DNA of 64,000 nucleotides, taken from positions 3,307,501 to 3,371,500 of the forward strand of contig CP126202.1 of NCBI GenBank assembly GCA_030272155.1, written 5' to 3'. The DNA comes from Tetradesmus obliquus (Eukaryota > Chlorophyta > Chlorophyceae > Sphaeropleales > Scenedesmaceae). Both the position numbers and the translations under genes were made by a program. The notes beneath the pieces were generated by a model that saw only the letters and a program-made list of their open reading frames with translations, had not been told where the DNA came from and did no database searches. Below are positions 24,083-35,800 of the stretch, in pieces (position 1 is the first letter of the stretch; each line of letters opens with the position of its first letter).

Positions 24083-24439
24083 CCCTGACCATAAGTGCTC
24101 TGATTTTGCAAGTTATGTTGGATATAGAGCTTCATGCGTCGAGCACAGAAGCGGGATGGTGGGCGCGCCAAATGAGGGAACGCACTGGGTCTGCTGCGCC
24201 GAACAACATCTTAGTAAGCATATAACTGAAACAATTGATTGTACATGTGTTTGTACAATGCATAGTTGAAATGGCAGGTGAGTGACCCCCTGAGCGGTTT
24301 CGCTTCGTTATGCCTACCTTGCTGCGCTTTTGCCATGACGCACCTTTGCTTGGAGTGATTGAATTCCGGCCTACGCGTTTTCTTTATGCTAATCTTGAAT
24401 TACAGCCAGCAAACGCAGAGCACGGGTTGAATCAACGGA
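24083..24439. promoter_or_regulatory. Short divergent promoter region
   Basis: Only 357 bases separate the start codons of the glycosyltransferase (minus) and SET-ARM (plus) genes, so a shared bidirectional promoter is likely. No specific box was identified. Confidence 0.5.
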
Positions 24440-24947
24440 ATGGAACACCTGCGCGATGCGCAGCAGCAACAGCAGGCAATACTCAACTATATTAGGCTCG
24501 GAGCAGTCTCATGCAGACTTTCAGGCACCCGGGAGCAGCTGTCATACCACAGCGAGGCCAAACATGCCCTCAGCCAAGATGGCAGGGAGCAGCTGCTGTC
24601 ACACATCCTGGAAATGGAAGCTCCGGAGATGATGCACAGCAGCAGCTGCGATGGCAGCCAGCAAAGTAACAGCCGCCTCTCCTGGAGCAACGACTTCCAG
24701 CTGCTGCCTCTCTCAAAAGGCCACAGGAACTTCCGCCGCAGCAGCAGGGAAAGCAGCGAGCAGCAGCAGCAGGTTGTAGCGGCTCGTGGCTTTGCGCGTG
24801 GAGAGGTCCTGGGCTTTGTGTTGGGCTGTATGATGCCAGCCAGTGATGCAGAGCAGTTGCTGCTGTCAGCTGCTTCGCCAGAAGAGGCGCTGCAAGTGGC
24901 AAGGCTGAGCTTCAGCTTTGAGCTAGCAGGCGAACGCGGGCAGCCGC

Positions 24948-24987
<40 letters not shown>

Positions 24988-25890
24988 GGTGGCAGCTGGT
25001 GGTGGCAGCAGCAGTGAGCGGCGCTGTGTGTCTGTGGTAGCAGCTGGCTTCCTCAATGGCAACCCTCTGGCACAGGTGCGGTGCTAAACACTCGATGACG
25101 CAACCAAAGCAAGGGCCGTGTGCCTGTCTGTTGAACAGTTGCGCCTGCACCCTGCTCTACCAGCGGCAGACCCTGATTCTCTTGGATAAAGCCGTTGGCG
25201 ACCATTTTGTCTAGCAATTGTAGCTGTTAAACAGTGAAGACACTGCTGCAAACTACTAGCGAGATGATCATTCATTGGTACGGTTGCAGCAGTGCACCTG
25301 ACACCGTTCGCTGCTGTTATTTCTGTTTTCTGCAGGTGTTGGACTACAGGCAGCTGGGTCCCTACTGCCAGGTGCTGGGGCCAGGAGCAGGCAGCCCCAA
25401 CGCTGCGCTGCTGCCGGTGTCACACAACAGGACAGGCAAAGTGTACCTTGCTGTTGTGGCGGTACGTGACATCACAGCTGGCACTGAAGTCACGTTTGAC
25501 TGTGGTACAGCAAGCTATGCAAGCCGCATTGATGCTGTGCTGCGCTGCTGCCTGAGCAGCAACCAGCAGCAGCTGCTGCTGATCAAGCAGAGGCTAGAGC
25601 AGCAGGAGGAAAAGCTACAAACCATCAAAACAACCGCAGAGCAGCAGCAGCAGCAGATGAAGGCGGCGGATTCCCATGATCTGCCAGTCTGCCCCGTGCC
25701 TGCAGGAAACGACGTGCCTGCAGGAAAGCTGCACAAGTCGCTGATGAGTCAGCTGCTGGCGGCGCTCGCCACTTGCAGGAAACTTCCTGCAAGCAGCGCG
25801 CAGCGCAGCGAGCTTGACAAGCTGCTGCAGCAGGCAGTGACGCTTGCTCATGAGGCTGTGGGGTTGTGGTCCTCTGCAGCAGCTACAGTG

Positions 25891-25925
<35 letters not shown>

Positions 25926-27679
25926 AGCTGGCGGTGGGGTGACCGCCAAAGATGCAGCAGCAGCAGGACAGAAACAGGAGGCAGCTGCAGCAGCAGAGTC
26001 AAGTGCACTGTCAGGTGCTTCATCCACACCCTCTGCACCGCGCACACCGACCTTTGCAGGATTCCTGGAGGTCGCTGCAGCAGCAGACAACAAGCAGCAG
26101 CACACCCATCAGGGCCCAGCAGCAGCAGTTGCAGGGCGGCATGGCATTCACCTGACTAGCTTTGGCTCTGCTGGAAGCTGCGAGTCTGTATCAGCTGCAG
26201 GCATGCGGCCATCTCGCTGGTCTCACAGCATCTCAGCAGCAGTAGAAGTGCCCCCAGCATGGCAGCAGGGTGGTGCTGAGGCAGACCAGCAGGACTGGCA
26301 GCAGCTGCAGCAGCAGCAGCAGGGGCCGCCTCCTGAGGGCGAGACAAGCCTTCTGGATGATGAATTCACCTACGAGCAGCAGCAGGAAATGCAGCAGCAG
26401 GGGTTTGGGTTCCACGCAGGGCAGCAGGCAGGGTGCTGTGATGATGGAAATCAGGAGGGCGGGGAGGTGTGTGCTGGCTCGGTGCAGGCTAATGTGCAGC
26501 CGCTGGTGCGGCAGCTGATCAGGTGAGGCTGTTGGATACAGTAGATAGAGTGCTGCAGTTGTGTTACATTGTACTGCTGTGCATGGTGATGCAGTGGTTC
26601 TGCTGTGGCACTACATAAAACTGAGTTGAGAGGTGCAGGCCAATGTGCAGCCCTGGTGCGGCAGCTGATCAGGTGAGGCAGCTCGTTGAAGGCTGTGTAA
26701 ACATTACATGAGTAGCAGTGGCACTGCAAACAGGGGTGGCGGCATGTGATGCCTCTGGTTCGGCAGCTGATCAGGTGAGGCTGTTGGATGCAGTAGGCTG
26801 CGGCAGCTGATCAAGTGAGGCTGTTGGATGCAGTAGAGTGAAGTGGGTGGTGCTGTGGTGCTGTGGTGGTGCTGTGGAGATAGGACGGTGAGGCTGCAGT
26901 GCTGCTGCAGTGATACTTCAGCGCAGCAGCCGCCGACCGCCACTGTTGCTGCAATCGCCATCATGAACATGGACTTCTTCATAACTAATGCATATTGCTG
27001 CGCGCGTGCTGCTTCCTCGTTATGTCTGCCGCGCAGCCAGCACAAGTACATGCAGCGCCTGGCCGCCAACGCCATCATGAACATGGCCTACGACTGCACA
27101 GACAGCCGCGGCGTCATTGCGGAGGCAGGAGCCATCCCTCCCCTGGTGGCCATGCTCAAGCTGCCCAGCCGCAGCTGCCAGGTGCGCAGTGCACTCTTGC
27201 TTGGTCTTGCAGGGACATATGTGTAAATGACAGGTGTGGGGCAAGCACTGCACCTTGCGACAATGATGCTGGTCAGCGGACAGTGCAGCTTGCAGGAAGA
27301 CTGCTGCAGTGACTCCGCTGGTGGCCATGCTCAAGCTGCCCAGCCGCAGCTGCCAGGTAAGCTTGCAGGAAACTTGCAGCCACCATGCGGGTTGCCAGCT
27401 GTGTCACTGGCAGATATGTAACATGCAGTTGCCAGGTGGCATGCTCCAGCTGCCCAGCCACAGCTGCCGGGTGAGTCATGTTTTAGCAGCACAGCTTGCA
27501 GGACAGGTGCGGTACAGCCGGCTTACCATGTTGCCACGGCGCACAAGTAAATTGCCTGTGTGGGCCGCAATAGCATTTTGCTGGGCATGAAGTTGTAAAC
27601 CTCACCACCCCAAGTTCCACTCTTGCTGGGAGTATGCTAGCTCACTGTGTAGCTCTGAACAATGCGACGCCATCACGTA

Positions 27680-27717
<38 letters not shown>

Positions 27718-29684
27718 GTTTCAGGCTGCCGCATCTGGTGCGCTGTCCAACCTGTGCATTGAGAACATGCCCAACCAGGCAGCCATTGCTGCCCTGGGAG
27801 GCATCCAGCTGCTCACAGGTGCGACAGTGCACAGCTACGCTTGCAGCTTGACTGGTGGGATGATCTCAAAGGGCAGGCACTGCTAGAGCCCCCAAAGGGC
27901 GATTGCAACCTCTAACGGATCTGGTAGCTGGCATAAGACCTACTCCTGGCTCCCATACAGCTTGCAAAGCACCTGCTGCATTGTGCGCCGCAGGATACAG
28001 GACAGCCACAGTTGCAGCAAGCACCACCCATCCTGTACATGCAGTCTTGAGCCAAGCTGCTCCCGCTACATCTGATTGCTTTGCGCAGGCCTGCTGTCCA
28101 GCAAGAGCGGCGCGGTGCAGCGCTCAGCAGCGCGTGCGCTGAACAACCTGGCCTGGGACATCGACAACCGCGCAGTGATTGCTGCTGCGGGCGGCATCCC
28201 ATCACTAGTCAGGTGAGGCTGCAGCTGACCAGGAGAGAGCTTGTGAAGTGTGCCTGAAATTGCAGGCAAGTGTAAGTACATGGCATGTCCTTGTCTTGTG
28301 CTGCGGATGCTGAGCAGCATGCAATCAGCTGAAACATCAAAGGACCCAATCAGATACCTCACAGAAGCAATTTCAGACATTCATACCATGCGCCGTGCTC
28401 AACCAGCAGTGCGCGCGCTCAAAGCAAAGAGTCCCGTTGTGTTCTGCTTCCTGCAGGCTGCTGGCCAGCAGCTGCGCTGATGTGCAGGAGCACGCGGCTG
28501 CCGCGCTGATGAACATGGCACGGGACATCATCTACGGCATACCCGTGGCCATCGCAACAGCTGGAGGCATCCCAGCACTGGTCAGGTGAGGCATGATAAG
28601 TGTAAATTTGGCTTTGGGTGGATGTCAGGAGCCGTAGCGGCACTGGCTATGCAATAATTGCGTTTAGGGTTCGTCAAGGCACCCTAGCACAGTGCAAGCG
28701 GATGTTGATGTAAGAGTCAGTAGCACGTCAGCACTGCTGTGGTTGGGTTGTGGGCTTCCGCGCTGATGAACATGGCGCGTGACATCATCTACGGCATACC
28801 CGTGGCCATCGCAGCAGCAGGCGGCATCCCGGCTCTCGTCAGGTGAGGCTGTTGAGAAGGATTGAGGACAGCTCTCAAGACTGGTGCGTGGTCATCAGAC
28901 CATGCTGCCGCTGCTGCTGACATTTTGCTCAGCTGGGTTGCTGTTGTTATGTTGTTGTTCTGTGGCATCCAACAGACGTTCAGATGCCTGCAGAGCAGTG
29001 CTGCAATGCTTGCAACACCCTGCCAACAATGTTGCTTCTGCTGTCTGCTTGCAGCCTGCTAACTAATGTTCGGCAGAGGTACTGGATTCGGCAGCGGGCA
29101 CGCTGTGATGCACCCGCCTAATACCTCCTGACGCCCTGCTACTGCTGCTGCTGTGCTGTTTGCCTGCAGCCTGTCGCGCCTCGACTGTTCAGCAGAGGTG
29201 CAGGACTCGGCAGCAGGCGCACTGATGCACCTGGCTTACAGCATCTGCTGATCCTGGTCTCTGCTGCTGCTGTTTTCGTGTCTGTATGTCTGCAGCCTGT
29301 TGCGCCTCCACTGCTCAGCAGAGATGCAGGAGTCGGCAGCAGGCACACTGCACCCCACCTACCTCTTTCTCACATCTGCCACTGCTGCTGCCAACAATGC
29401 TGTTGCTGCTGCTTGCTTGCAGCCTGCTGCGTCTCGACTGCTCAGCAGAAGTACAGGACTCAGCCGCAGGCGCACTGATGAACCTGGCTTACAGCACGCC
29501 AAGCAACCGCGCTGCCATCCACGCAGCGGGTGGCATCGGCCCCTTGGTGGCTCTGCTGAGCAGCAGCAGCCCATTTGTGCGGCGCAGCGCAGCAGGGGCT
29601 TTGAAGAACTGCTCCAGGGAGTCTGAGGAGAACCAGGCTGCCATTGTGGCTGCTGGGGGCATCCCTTTGCTGGTGAGTATTATT

Positions 29685-29718
<34 letters not shown>

Positions 29719-30172
29719 GCCATAGTGGTGTCTCTTTGCTGGTGGGCTGTTGAATCAGAGCAGCAGGTGATGCTTGGTTGCATGTTGTGCTTGATGCTGC
29801 AGCTGAACTCATCAGGTACCATCCCTAGTGCAATGCACTGACCCTCATGCACTATGCCGTGCCTGCTGTGTCTTGCACTTGGCAGGTTGCGCTGCTGAAG
29901 GGTGACAGGGACGATGCACGCTTTGAGGGAGGCGCTGTAAGACCTGGAGCACCTTCTGCTGAAGCGACTTCTACGTTACATGCTGTGCTGCTTTTCCACT
30001 GCACTGCGCTGTGCAGGTTGCGCTGCTGAAGGGAGACAGGGACGATGCTCGCTTTGAGGCAGGGGGCGCGCTGTGGAACCTGGTGCACAACAGCGGCGAG
30101 CACCTGGCTGAGTTGGCAGCAGCAGGAGGTGTACCTGACCTGGCAGCACTGATGTCAGACCAGCCGCAGTAG
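24440..30172 (+). CDS. SET domain protein fused to armadillo repeats
   Basis: Eight exons give about 906 residues in one frame: 24440-25075, 25336-26522, 27037-27181, 27725-27818, 28089-28212, 28457-28585, 29423-29672 and 30017-30172. The first part has a SET-like fold split by an Arg/Gln insert: RGEVLGFVLG, then SPNAALLP (in place of the usual NHSCxPN), VYLAVVAVRDITAGTEVTFDCG. A Gln/Ala-rich linker (about residues 310-590) follows, then at least six ARM repeats (RLAANAIMNMAYDCTDSRG, AVQRSAARALNNLAWDIDNR, EVQDSAAGALMNLAYSTPSN, FVRRSAAGALKNCSRESEEN). SET domains methylate lysines; ARM repeats bind partners. The missing NHS and the Cys in place of Tyr in FDYG make activity doubtful. The linking exon ends in LVRQLI, itself part of an ARM repeat, which supports one gene. 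Partial exon copies flank most exons. Confidence 0.85.
26635..28842 (+). repeat. Downstream partial exon copies in the SET-ARM gene
   Basis: The 3' end of exon 2 with its donor recurs at about 26635-26672, 26752-26776 and 26797-26820. The 3' end of exon 3 (VAMLKLPSRSCQ) recurs at 27305-27358, and more degraded at 27437-27475. Exon 6's 3' half (ALMNMARDIIYGIPVAIA) with donor recurs at 28751-28842. All lie downstream of the working exon. Confidence 0.9.
27680..27717 (+). repeat. (CTG)n tract before an acceptor
   Basis: About twelve CTG units are followed by TGTTTCAG and exon 4 of the SET-ARM gene at 27725. Confidence 0.85.
29050..29945 (+). repeat. Upstream partial copies of SET-ARM exons 7 and 8
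   Basis: The start of exon 7 (acceptor plus the codons around LLRLDCSAEVQDSAAG) recurs, increasingly close to the working sequence, near 29050-29110, 29165-29250 and 29296-29350. A copy of the start of exon 8 (VALLKGDRDDARFEGG) with its acceptor lies at 29885-29938. All are upstream of the exons they copy. Confidence 0.88.
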
Positions 30173-30306
30173 CAGCAGCAAAACCGACAGGGTACCTGTA
30201 GTAGCAACAGCAGCAGCGGCAGCGGCGGGCACCTGGCCGAGCTGGCAGCAGCAGAAGGGGTGCCAGACTTGGCAGCGCTAATGGCAGACCAGCCGCAGTA
30301 GCAGCA

Positions 30307-30341
<35 letters not shown>

Positions 30342-30421
30342 GACAAGCAAGCACTTGGCAGAGCTGGCAGCAGCAGGAGGGGTGCCTGACCTGGCAGCAC
30401 TGATGTCAGACCAGCCGCAGT

Positions 30422-30483
<62 letters not shown>

Positions 30484-30564
30484 TGACAGGCGAGCACCTG
30501 GCTGAGCTGGCAGCAGCAAGAGGTGTACCTGACCTGGCAGCGCTGATGTCAGATCAGCCGCAGT

Positions 30565-30625
<61 letters not shown>

Positions 30626-30840
30626 GCGACGGTGGCTGTGGCGGTGATGGCAAGCACCTGGCAGAGCTGGCAGCAGCAGGAGGGGTACCAGGATGGGCAG
30701 CACTGATGTCAGACCAACTGCAGTGAGTTTCTGAGCAAGCAGCAGCAGCAAATGCAGCCGCAAGCACCTGGCTGAGCTGGCAGCAGCAGCAGGAGGGATG
30801 CCTGACCTGGCAGCTGTAGATGTCCAACCAACCGCAGAAA
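30097..30840 (+). repeat. Six-fold tandem array of the terminal SET-ARM exon
   Basis: The last 75-80 bases of the coding sequence (EHLAELAAAGGVPDLAALMS, DQPQ, stop) plus a CAG tail recur: working copy 30097-30172, then about 30227-30308, 30350-30430, 30492-30570, 30652-30726 and 30762-30840, separated by (CAG)n runs of variable length. Copies two to four still carry the PQ-TAG ending, so the array is a 3' UTR of repeated stop-containing modules. Confidence 0.92.
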
Positions 30841-32814
30841 CATCGAGTGGCAAACAGCAGCAGCAGTTTGCAGCACACACCGCCGTGGTTTACAATAAAG
30901 CTGGTGCTGGTGCTGCAGCGGTTGATGCTGCTGGTTGCGTCTGACAGCCCATGTTTGAGGCTTGGGAGAACTTTTGGTGGCCAAAATGGGTTGACCAGCT
31001 GTAGGTCAAGGTGTCATGTTTGAAGACTTGTTGATAGCCGCGAGAGCAGCAATAGGAGCACTGGAGTGCTCCTATTACTGCTGCGAGCTGAAGGGTGGGC
31101 CTGGAACATGGAATGGTTTAATCTTATGGGTGACATCATGGGCTGATGTCCCGTCATTGGCAACTTGTAGTAGGAGCTAACCAGCAGGAAAGGGACGCGT
31201 TGTGCTGTGTGTTGGTAAGTATGATACAGCATCAGTGCTTGGGCTGTGTGCGTGTTGATGGTGACCTGTGATGTTCTGAAAAGACACTGCGTTCTTTCGG
31301 CAAAGGCTTGGATGGATGCTGATCTGGCAAGCGTTTGTGGGATGGCCAGCGATGCACGTGCCGCATATCAATGACGCTGCTGGCATTGCGGGGTGTCACA
31401 CGCAGCATGCTAGGAGTGAGTGAGTGAGTGATTACCCAGGCAGCTCTGCATCTGTTGGGTAAGTTAGGGCTGGAGAAGGTGTGTGTGGCCAGGGGTGGCG
31501 CCCCTGGGCTCCACGCCCTCTACCTGTCGCAGCATGCTATGACGCGCAGTTGATGCGCGGATGGCTCTTTATGGCAGGGCTTTATCAGCAGCTGGACAGT
31601 TGTGATGTGCCACCCATGACAGATGCTACTCCTTTACCTACCTGTATGGTGGGCTAGCGTTGCTTCATTTTCCTCGCGGCAGGTGCACCTGCTGCTTGTA
31701 TGGGTGGGCTGTCCAGGGCTGTTACTCAACAATCTACTAAGGCAGTGGCATGCTCGATGGCGTTATACAAACTTTCTAGTAGCAGCAGCTGCATTATATG
31801 GTTGACAAGTACCTGTGGTGGTTCATTGCAGAAGTACTAGACAGAAGGTGTCAACCTACTTATCACCTTGCAGGAAAGCACAAGCAGTGCGCATACTACA
31901 GCAGATTGTTGCCATTGTGCATGATGTGCTGCCGTAGCAAGTTGTGGCCAGCTGCTGCTGCTGCTGGCAGACACGGCTGCAGGTTTGTGCTATGCAGCTT
32001 GTGGACAGACGCCCCTTGCACTGCAGATGTCACACTATTACATTCCGTCAGGTCAGAAGCGTTCTATGAAATGCATGTCACGACAAGTGGGGCGCGGCAG
32101 TTTATGACAGTTCATGCAGGCCTGAACTGCTGATGGAACCAATCGCATGGTGAGGCTCTTGCCGTGTATGCTCTTGACGGCGCTGCTGCCCTTGGCCGCT
32201 TTGGGATGCCTTGATGTGCATCGAGCCGGCCGTCAGGGCCCTAGCATGCTGTTCGCTGATGTTGGAGGCTGGGATGCAATGCAGCCCCTTGAGGTTGCCA
32301 CGAGTTTCATCTGTTAACGGTGTTACACTTCCAAAGCAGAGAAAGTATCACTGCCAGTGTAAGTATGCACCTTGCAGAAAGCCAGGCTGCAAGCTCAGCC
32401 GCTGTGAAGCTACCAACGTGCAGGTGTACACAAGGCTGCCTTGCCAGCTCAAGCACCACACAGACCAAACGGGCGAGCCATGGAGTTTACCCATGTCCAA
32501 CATCTCAGATGCAGACATGGCGTGCGGCACAACACATAATCTGACAGCAACTGCAGGGAGTACAGCCAGCAATTCACAAAGCATGGCAGCAGGCAGTTCT
32601 GCAGCAGGCTGCCCTGCTGCCAGCACCATGCCGCACACAACCTGCCGCAACAGTTGAACTGAAGTGATGCACAAGTTGATGTAAAGAAGAGCAAGCTGCA
32701 GATGGAACCAGACTGAGAAAATGGGGCCGCACATAGGCAGCTGCAGAGTGCACCACTGCACGACACCACTGCAAGGCCTGCAGCACATCAAATCTCCAGA
32801 GACTTTAAGCCATG
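30841..32814. other. Convergent intergenic region without a gene
   Basis: About 2 kb between the ends of the SET-ARM gene and the large helical-repeat gene. Apart from the hairpin at 31051-31076 nothing is recognised. Longer frames at 31623-32133 and 32211-32657 show no domain or splice support. Confidence 0.5.
31051..31076. repeat. Perfect 12-bp inverted repeat
   Basis: AATAGGAGCACT at 31051-31062 is followed by GG and its exact reverse complement AGTGCTCCTATT at 31065-31076. The flanks (AGC before, ACTGCT after) would extend the stem past a two-base bulge. It may form a hairpin in the transcript end or mark a mobile-element footprint. Confidence 0.9.
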
Positions 32815-35800
32815 CTACGCCAAGCTTGCAGCTGCCTCCTGCATGCACTGCTGCAGCTGCTGCAGCACCTCCTCTGGGCCCAGCCCGGGCCTTGCAGCCA
32901 GCCGCACTACAGGACCGCTGCCACTGCCATCAACCCCGCTGCTGCTGCTGCTGCTGCTGCTGTCTGCCTGCTCTGCAAGGGTAAGCAGCTCGTCTCCAAA
33001 CACTGCATCCTCTCCACCAGCGAGGCACGCAGCAATAGCCTGCAGGCAATGCAGCGTGTGCAACAGGCAGCATGTGAACTGTACATGTCATGGTAATAGC
33101 TCGGTGGAGAGAACAGAGCAGCTGCTGTTAATATGCAGCTGGTGCTATGGCAGAGTAAAGCAGCGTGGGGGTTTATTAGGCTCTAGAACGAAACACGGCT
33201 GGTTTCACATGCTGTATGGCGTGATTGCTGCAACATGAACAAAGGAACACCGGCCTGACATACTATGATCTGATATTCTGCCTGCATAATCAGTCCCATG
33301 CTCGGCTAATAAATTAACCTCACCTATATGCAAAGTGATAAGCTCTGCAATCATGCTTACAAGGCAACCGCATGACATTGGATCCTCCGCATCTCAAGGT
33401 CTTCATGGCATTGAAACTCCCATGCATATTTCACAAGGCTGCTGGGAGTATTGCACATGACAGCACCCTCCTCACCTCAAGGTGTTCATTCGCAGCAGAG
33501 GCTGCCTGCAGCACTGCTGCTGCCAGCCCCGGGTGACTCAGCTGCCTGCCGCCAGCAGCAGTCAGGCCATCAAGCAGCAGCGGCACCACAGCAGCATGCC
33601 CCGCTGCCAGCCAGGCAGCAGCCGCGCCAGACAGCACAGCCTGCAGCGCCTCACTCCTGCTGCTGCTGCTGCTGCTGAGGGGTGCTTGCAGTGGCAGCTG
33701 GTGCCGCACTGCTGCCAGGACAATGCTGGACACTGTCTTGTACTGCCCAGCAGCAGCGTACAGCTGAGCGAGCAGCCCATACGTCTGTGCATCAGGTGAA
33801 AGCCGCTGCTGCTGCTGTAGCTCGCTGGCCGTGCTGCTGAGACCTGCCTTCACCTGAAGCAGCTGCCTTGCATACACTGCCTCAGCAACCCTCACTGCAG
33901 CTGCTGCAGCTGCTGCTGCCGCTTGCTCATCATCATCTCTGGCTGCTCTTGCCACATCCACTGCTGCTGCAAAGAAGCTGCTCAGGGCAGGCAGCGTCAG
34001 CAGGGGTGGCAGCTCTGCTGCTGCCACTGATCCAGCAACAAGTGCTGTTGCTGCTGGAGCTTGCTTGGCACCCTTCTGCTGCTTACGCCCAGCTGCTGCT
34101 GCTGCTGCCGGCTGCTGTGCCTGCCACTCCTCGTACTCCTGCAGCAGCAGCTGTGCTGTCTTCTCAACTCCCTCACAGTGCACCAGCACTGCCGGCAGAG
34201 CAGCACGTGCAGCTGGCAAGATGGGCAGCCAGGCCTGCTGCTGCTGCTGCTGCTGCTGGGACTTGCCTGGCTGCTTCTTGCCGCTGCCGCTGCTGCTGCC
34301 ACCAGCTGCAACAACACGCTCTGCTGTGTGGACAATTGCAAGGCCTGCACAGCAGAAGCAGTGCACCCCGCCCACGTCAGCAGTCATGCTGACATGCAAC
34401 AAACAGCAGCATGCTGTTGCAAACTTGTTACTCATAACTCAAGTGCTACGCAATGTAACACGTCACTGGCAAGATTTAATCAGGCATCCAGACATGGATT
34501 TGACAAGCTTGGCCACAGCACTGACGAGATGGACGAGCAGCAAAAAAATTTGCAGCAGGTTGACACAAGGCATCAAGGTCTAGGTCAAGCAGCAAGCAGC
34601 ATCGCACCCACCTTCATCCCAGTCTCCTGCAGCAGCTGCCGCCACCAGAGCCAGGTCCAGCAGCAGGCTGCCCAGCCCGGGCTTGCCTATACGAGCAGCT
34701 TGGTACAGCTTCAAGCCCAGCACACCAACTGCTGATGCGGCTGGAAGCTTGAATAATGTCTTCATTCCTGCTGAATGTGCTGCTGCTGCTGCAGGTTGGC
34801 TCCAGTACCAGGTACTAAACAGTGCTGCTGCTGCTGCTTCATGTGACAGCCTGTCCACCCATGCAGACACAGCATCCTGCAGAGACTGCCTGTCCATGTT
34901 GCCGTGCTGCAGCAGCTGCATGTAACAGAGCTCAGCAATGAGCCTGCTTGCCTGCAGCCTGTCTGCATTAGCCGCTGTGCTGTCGCTGCTGATGTCAGCT
35001 CCTGCTGCTGCCAGGTCTTCAGCTGGAACCAAGCCCAGTGCAGCAGCTGCTGCTGAGGGCTGCAGCTCGGCATGCTGCTGTGCCAGTGCGTTGAGAAGAG
35101 ACGCAACTGCCTGCAGTGTCACAGCGCCGGGTCCACTGCTGCTGTTGCATTCCACACACTGATGAGCTAGCTGCAGTGGACTCGGCAGGTCCAGCATCGC
35201 ACTGCCGCCTGCACTGTGAGCCGCACTGCTGGCTGCATTGCAGTAGAGGTCAACCAGCTGCTCAAGCTGCTCTGCTTTCAGCAGCGCTGGCAGCGGCTGC
35301 TGCTCTCCCGCACTGGTCTGCAGCACATGCAGCAGCAGCGCCACTGCTGCAGGCTGTTTGCTGAGAAGCAGCCTGTCTAGTGCAGCCAGCAGCACTGCCT
35401 GCTGCTGCTCTGCACCGGTTGGTTGCCCTGACAGTAGCTGCACAACTGCTGCCAGCACATATTGGCTCTGGTTTGCTGCAGCTGCCTCAACCACAGCTGC
35501 CACTGCAGCAGCTGCAACATCTACCTCCATGGCACTTGCATGTGAATCACTCAGGATGCAGCGGGTCAGCTTCAGGGCAGCTGTGAGTCTGCCATGCTGA
35601 CACAGCAGCTGCACCAGCTGTGCTGCTGCCTGCCGCTGCACTGCTTGCTGCTGCTCGAGCAGACTCAACAGCTGCTCTGCAACGCCAGCAGCTGCAGCAC
35701 CATTCAAGCTGCTGCTAGACACACACAGCTGTTGTAGGGCCTGACCCAAGACGTCAGCTTCAGGCTGCTGCTGTTGCCACAACCTGGCAAGGTGAGGCAG

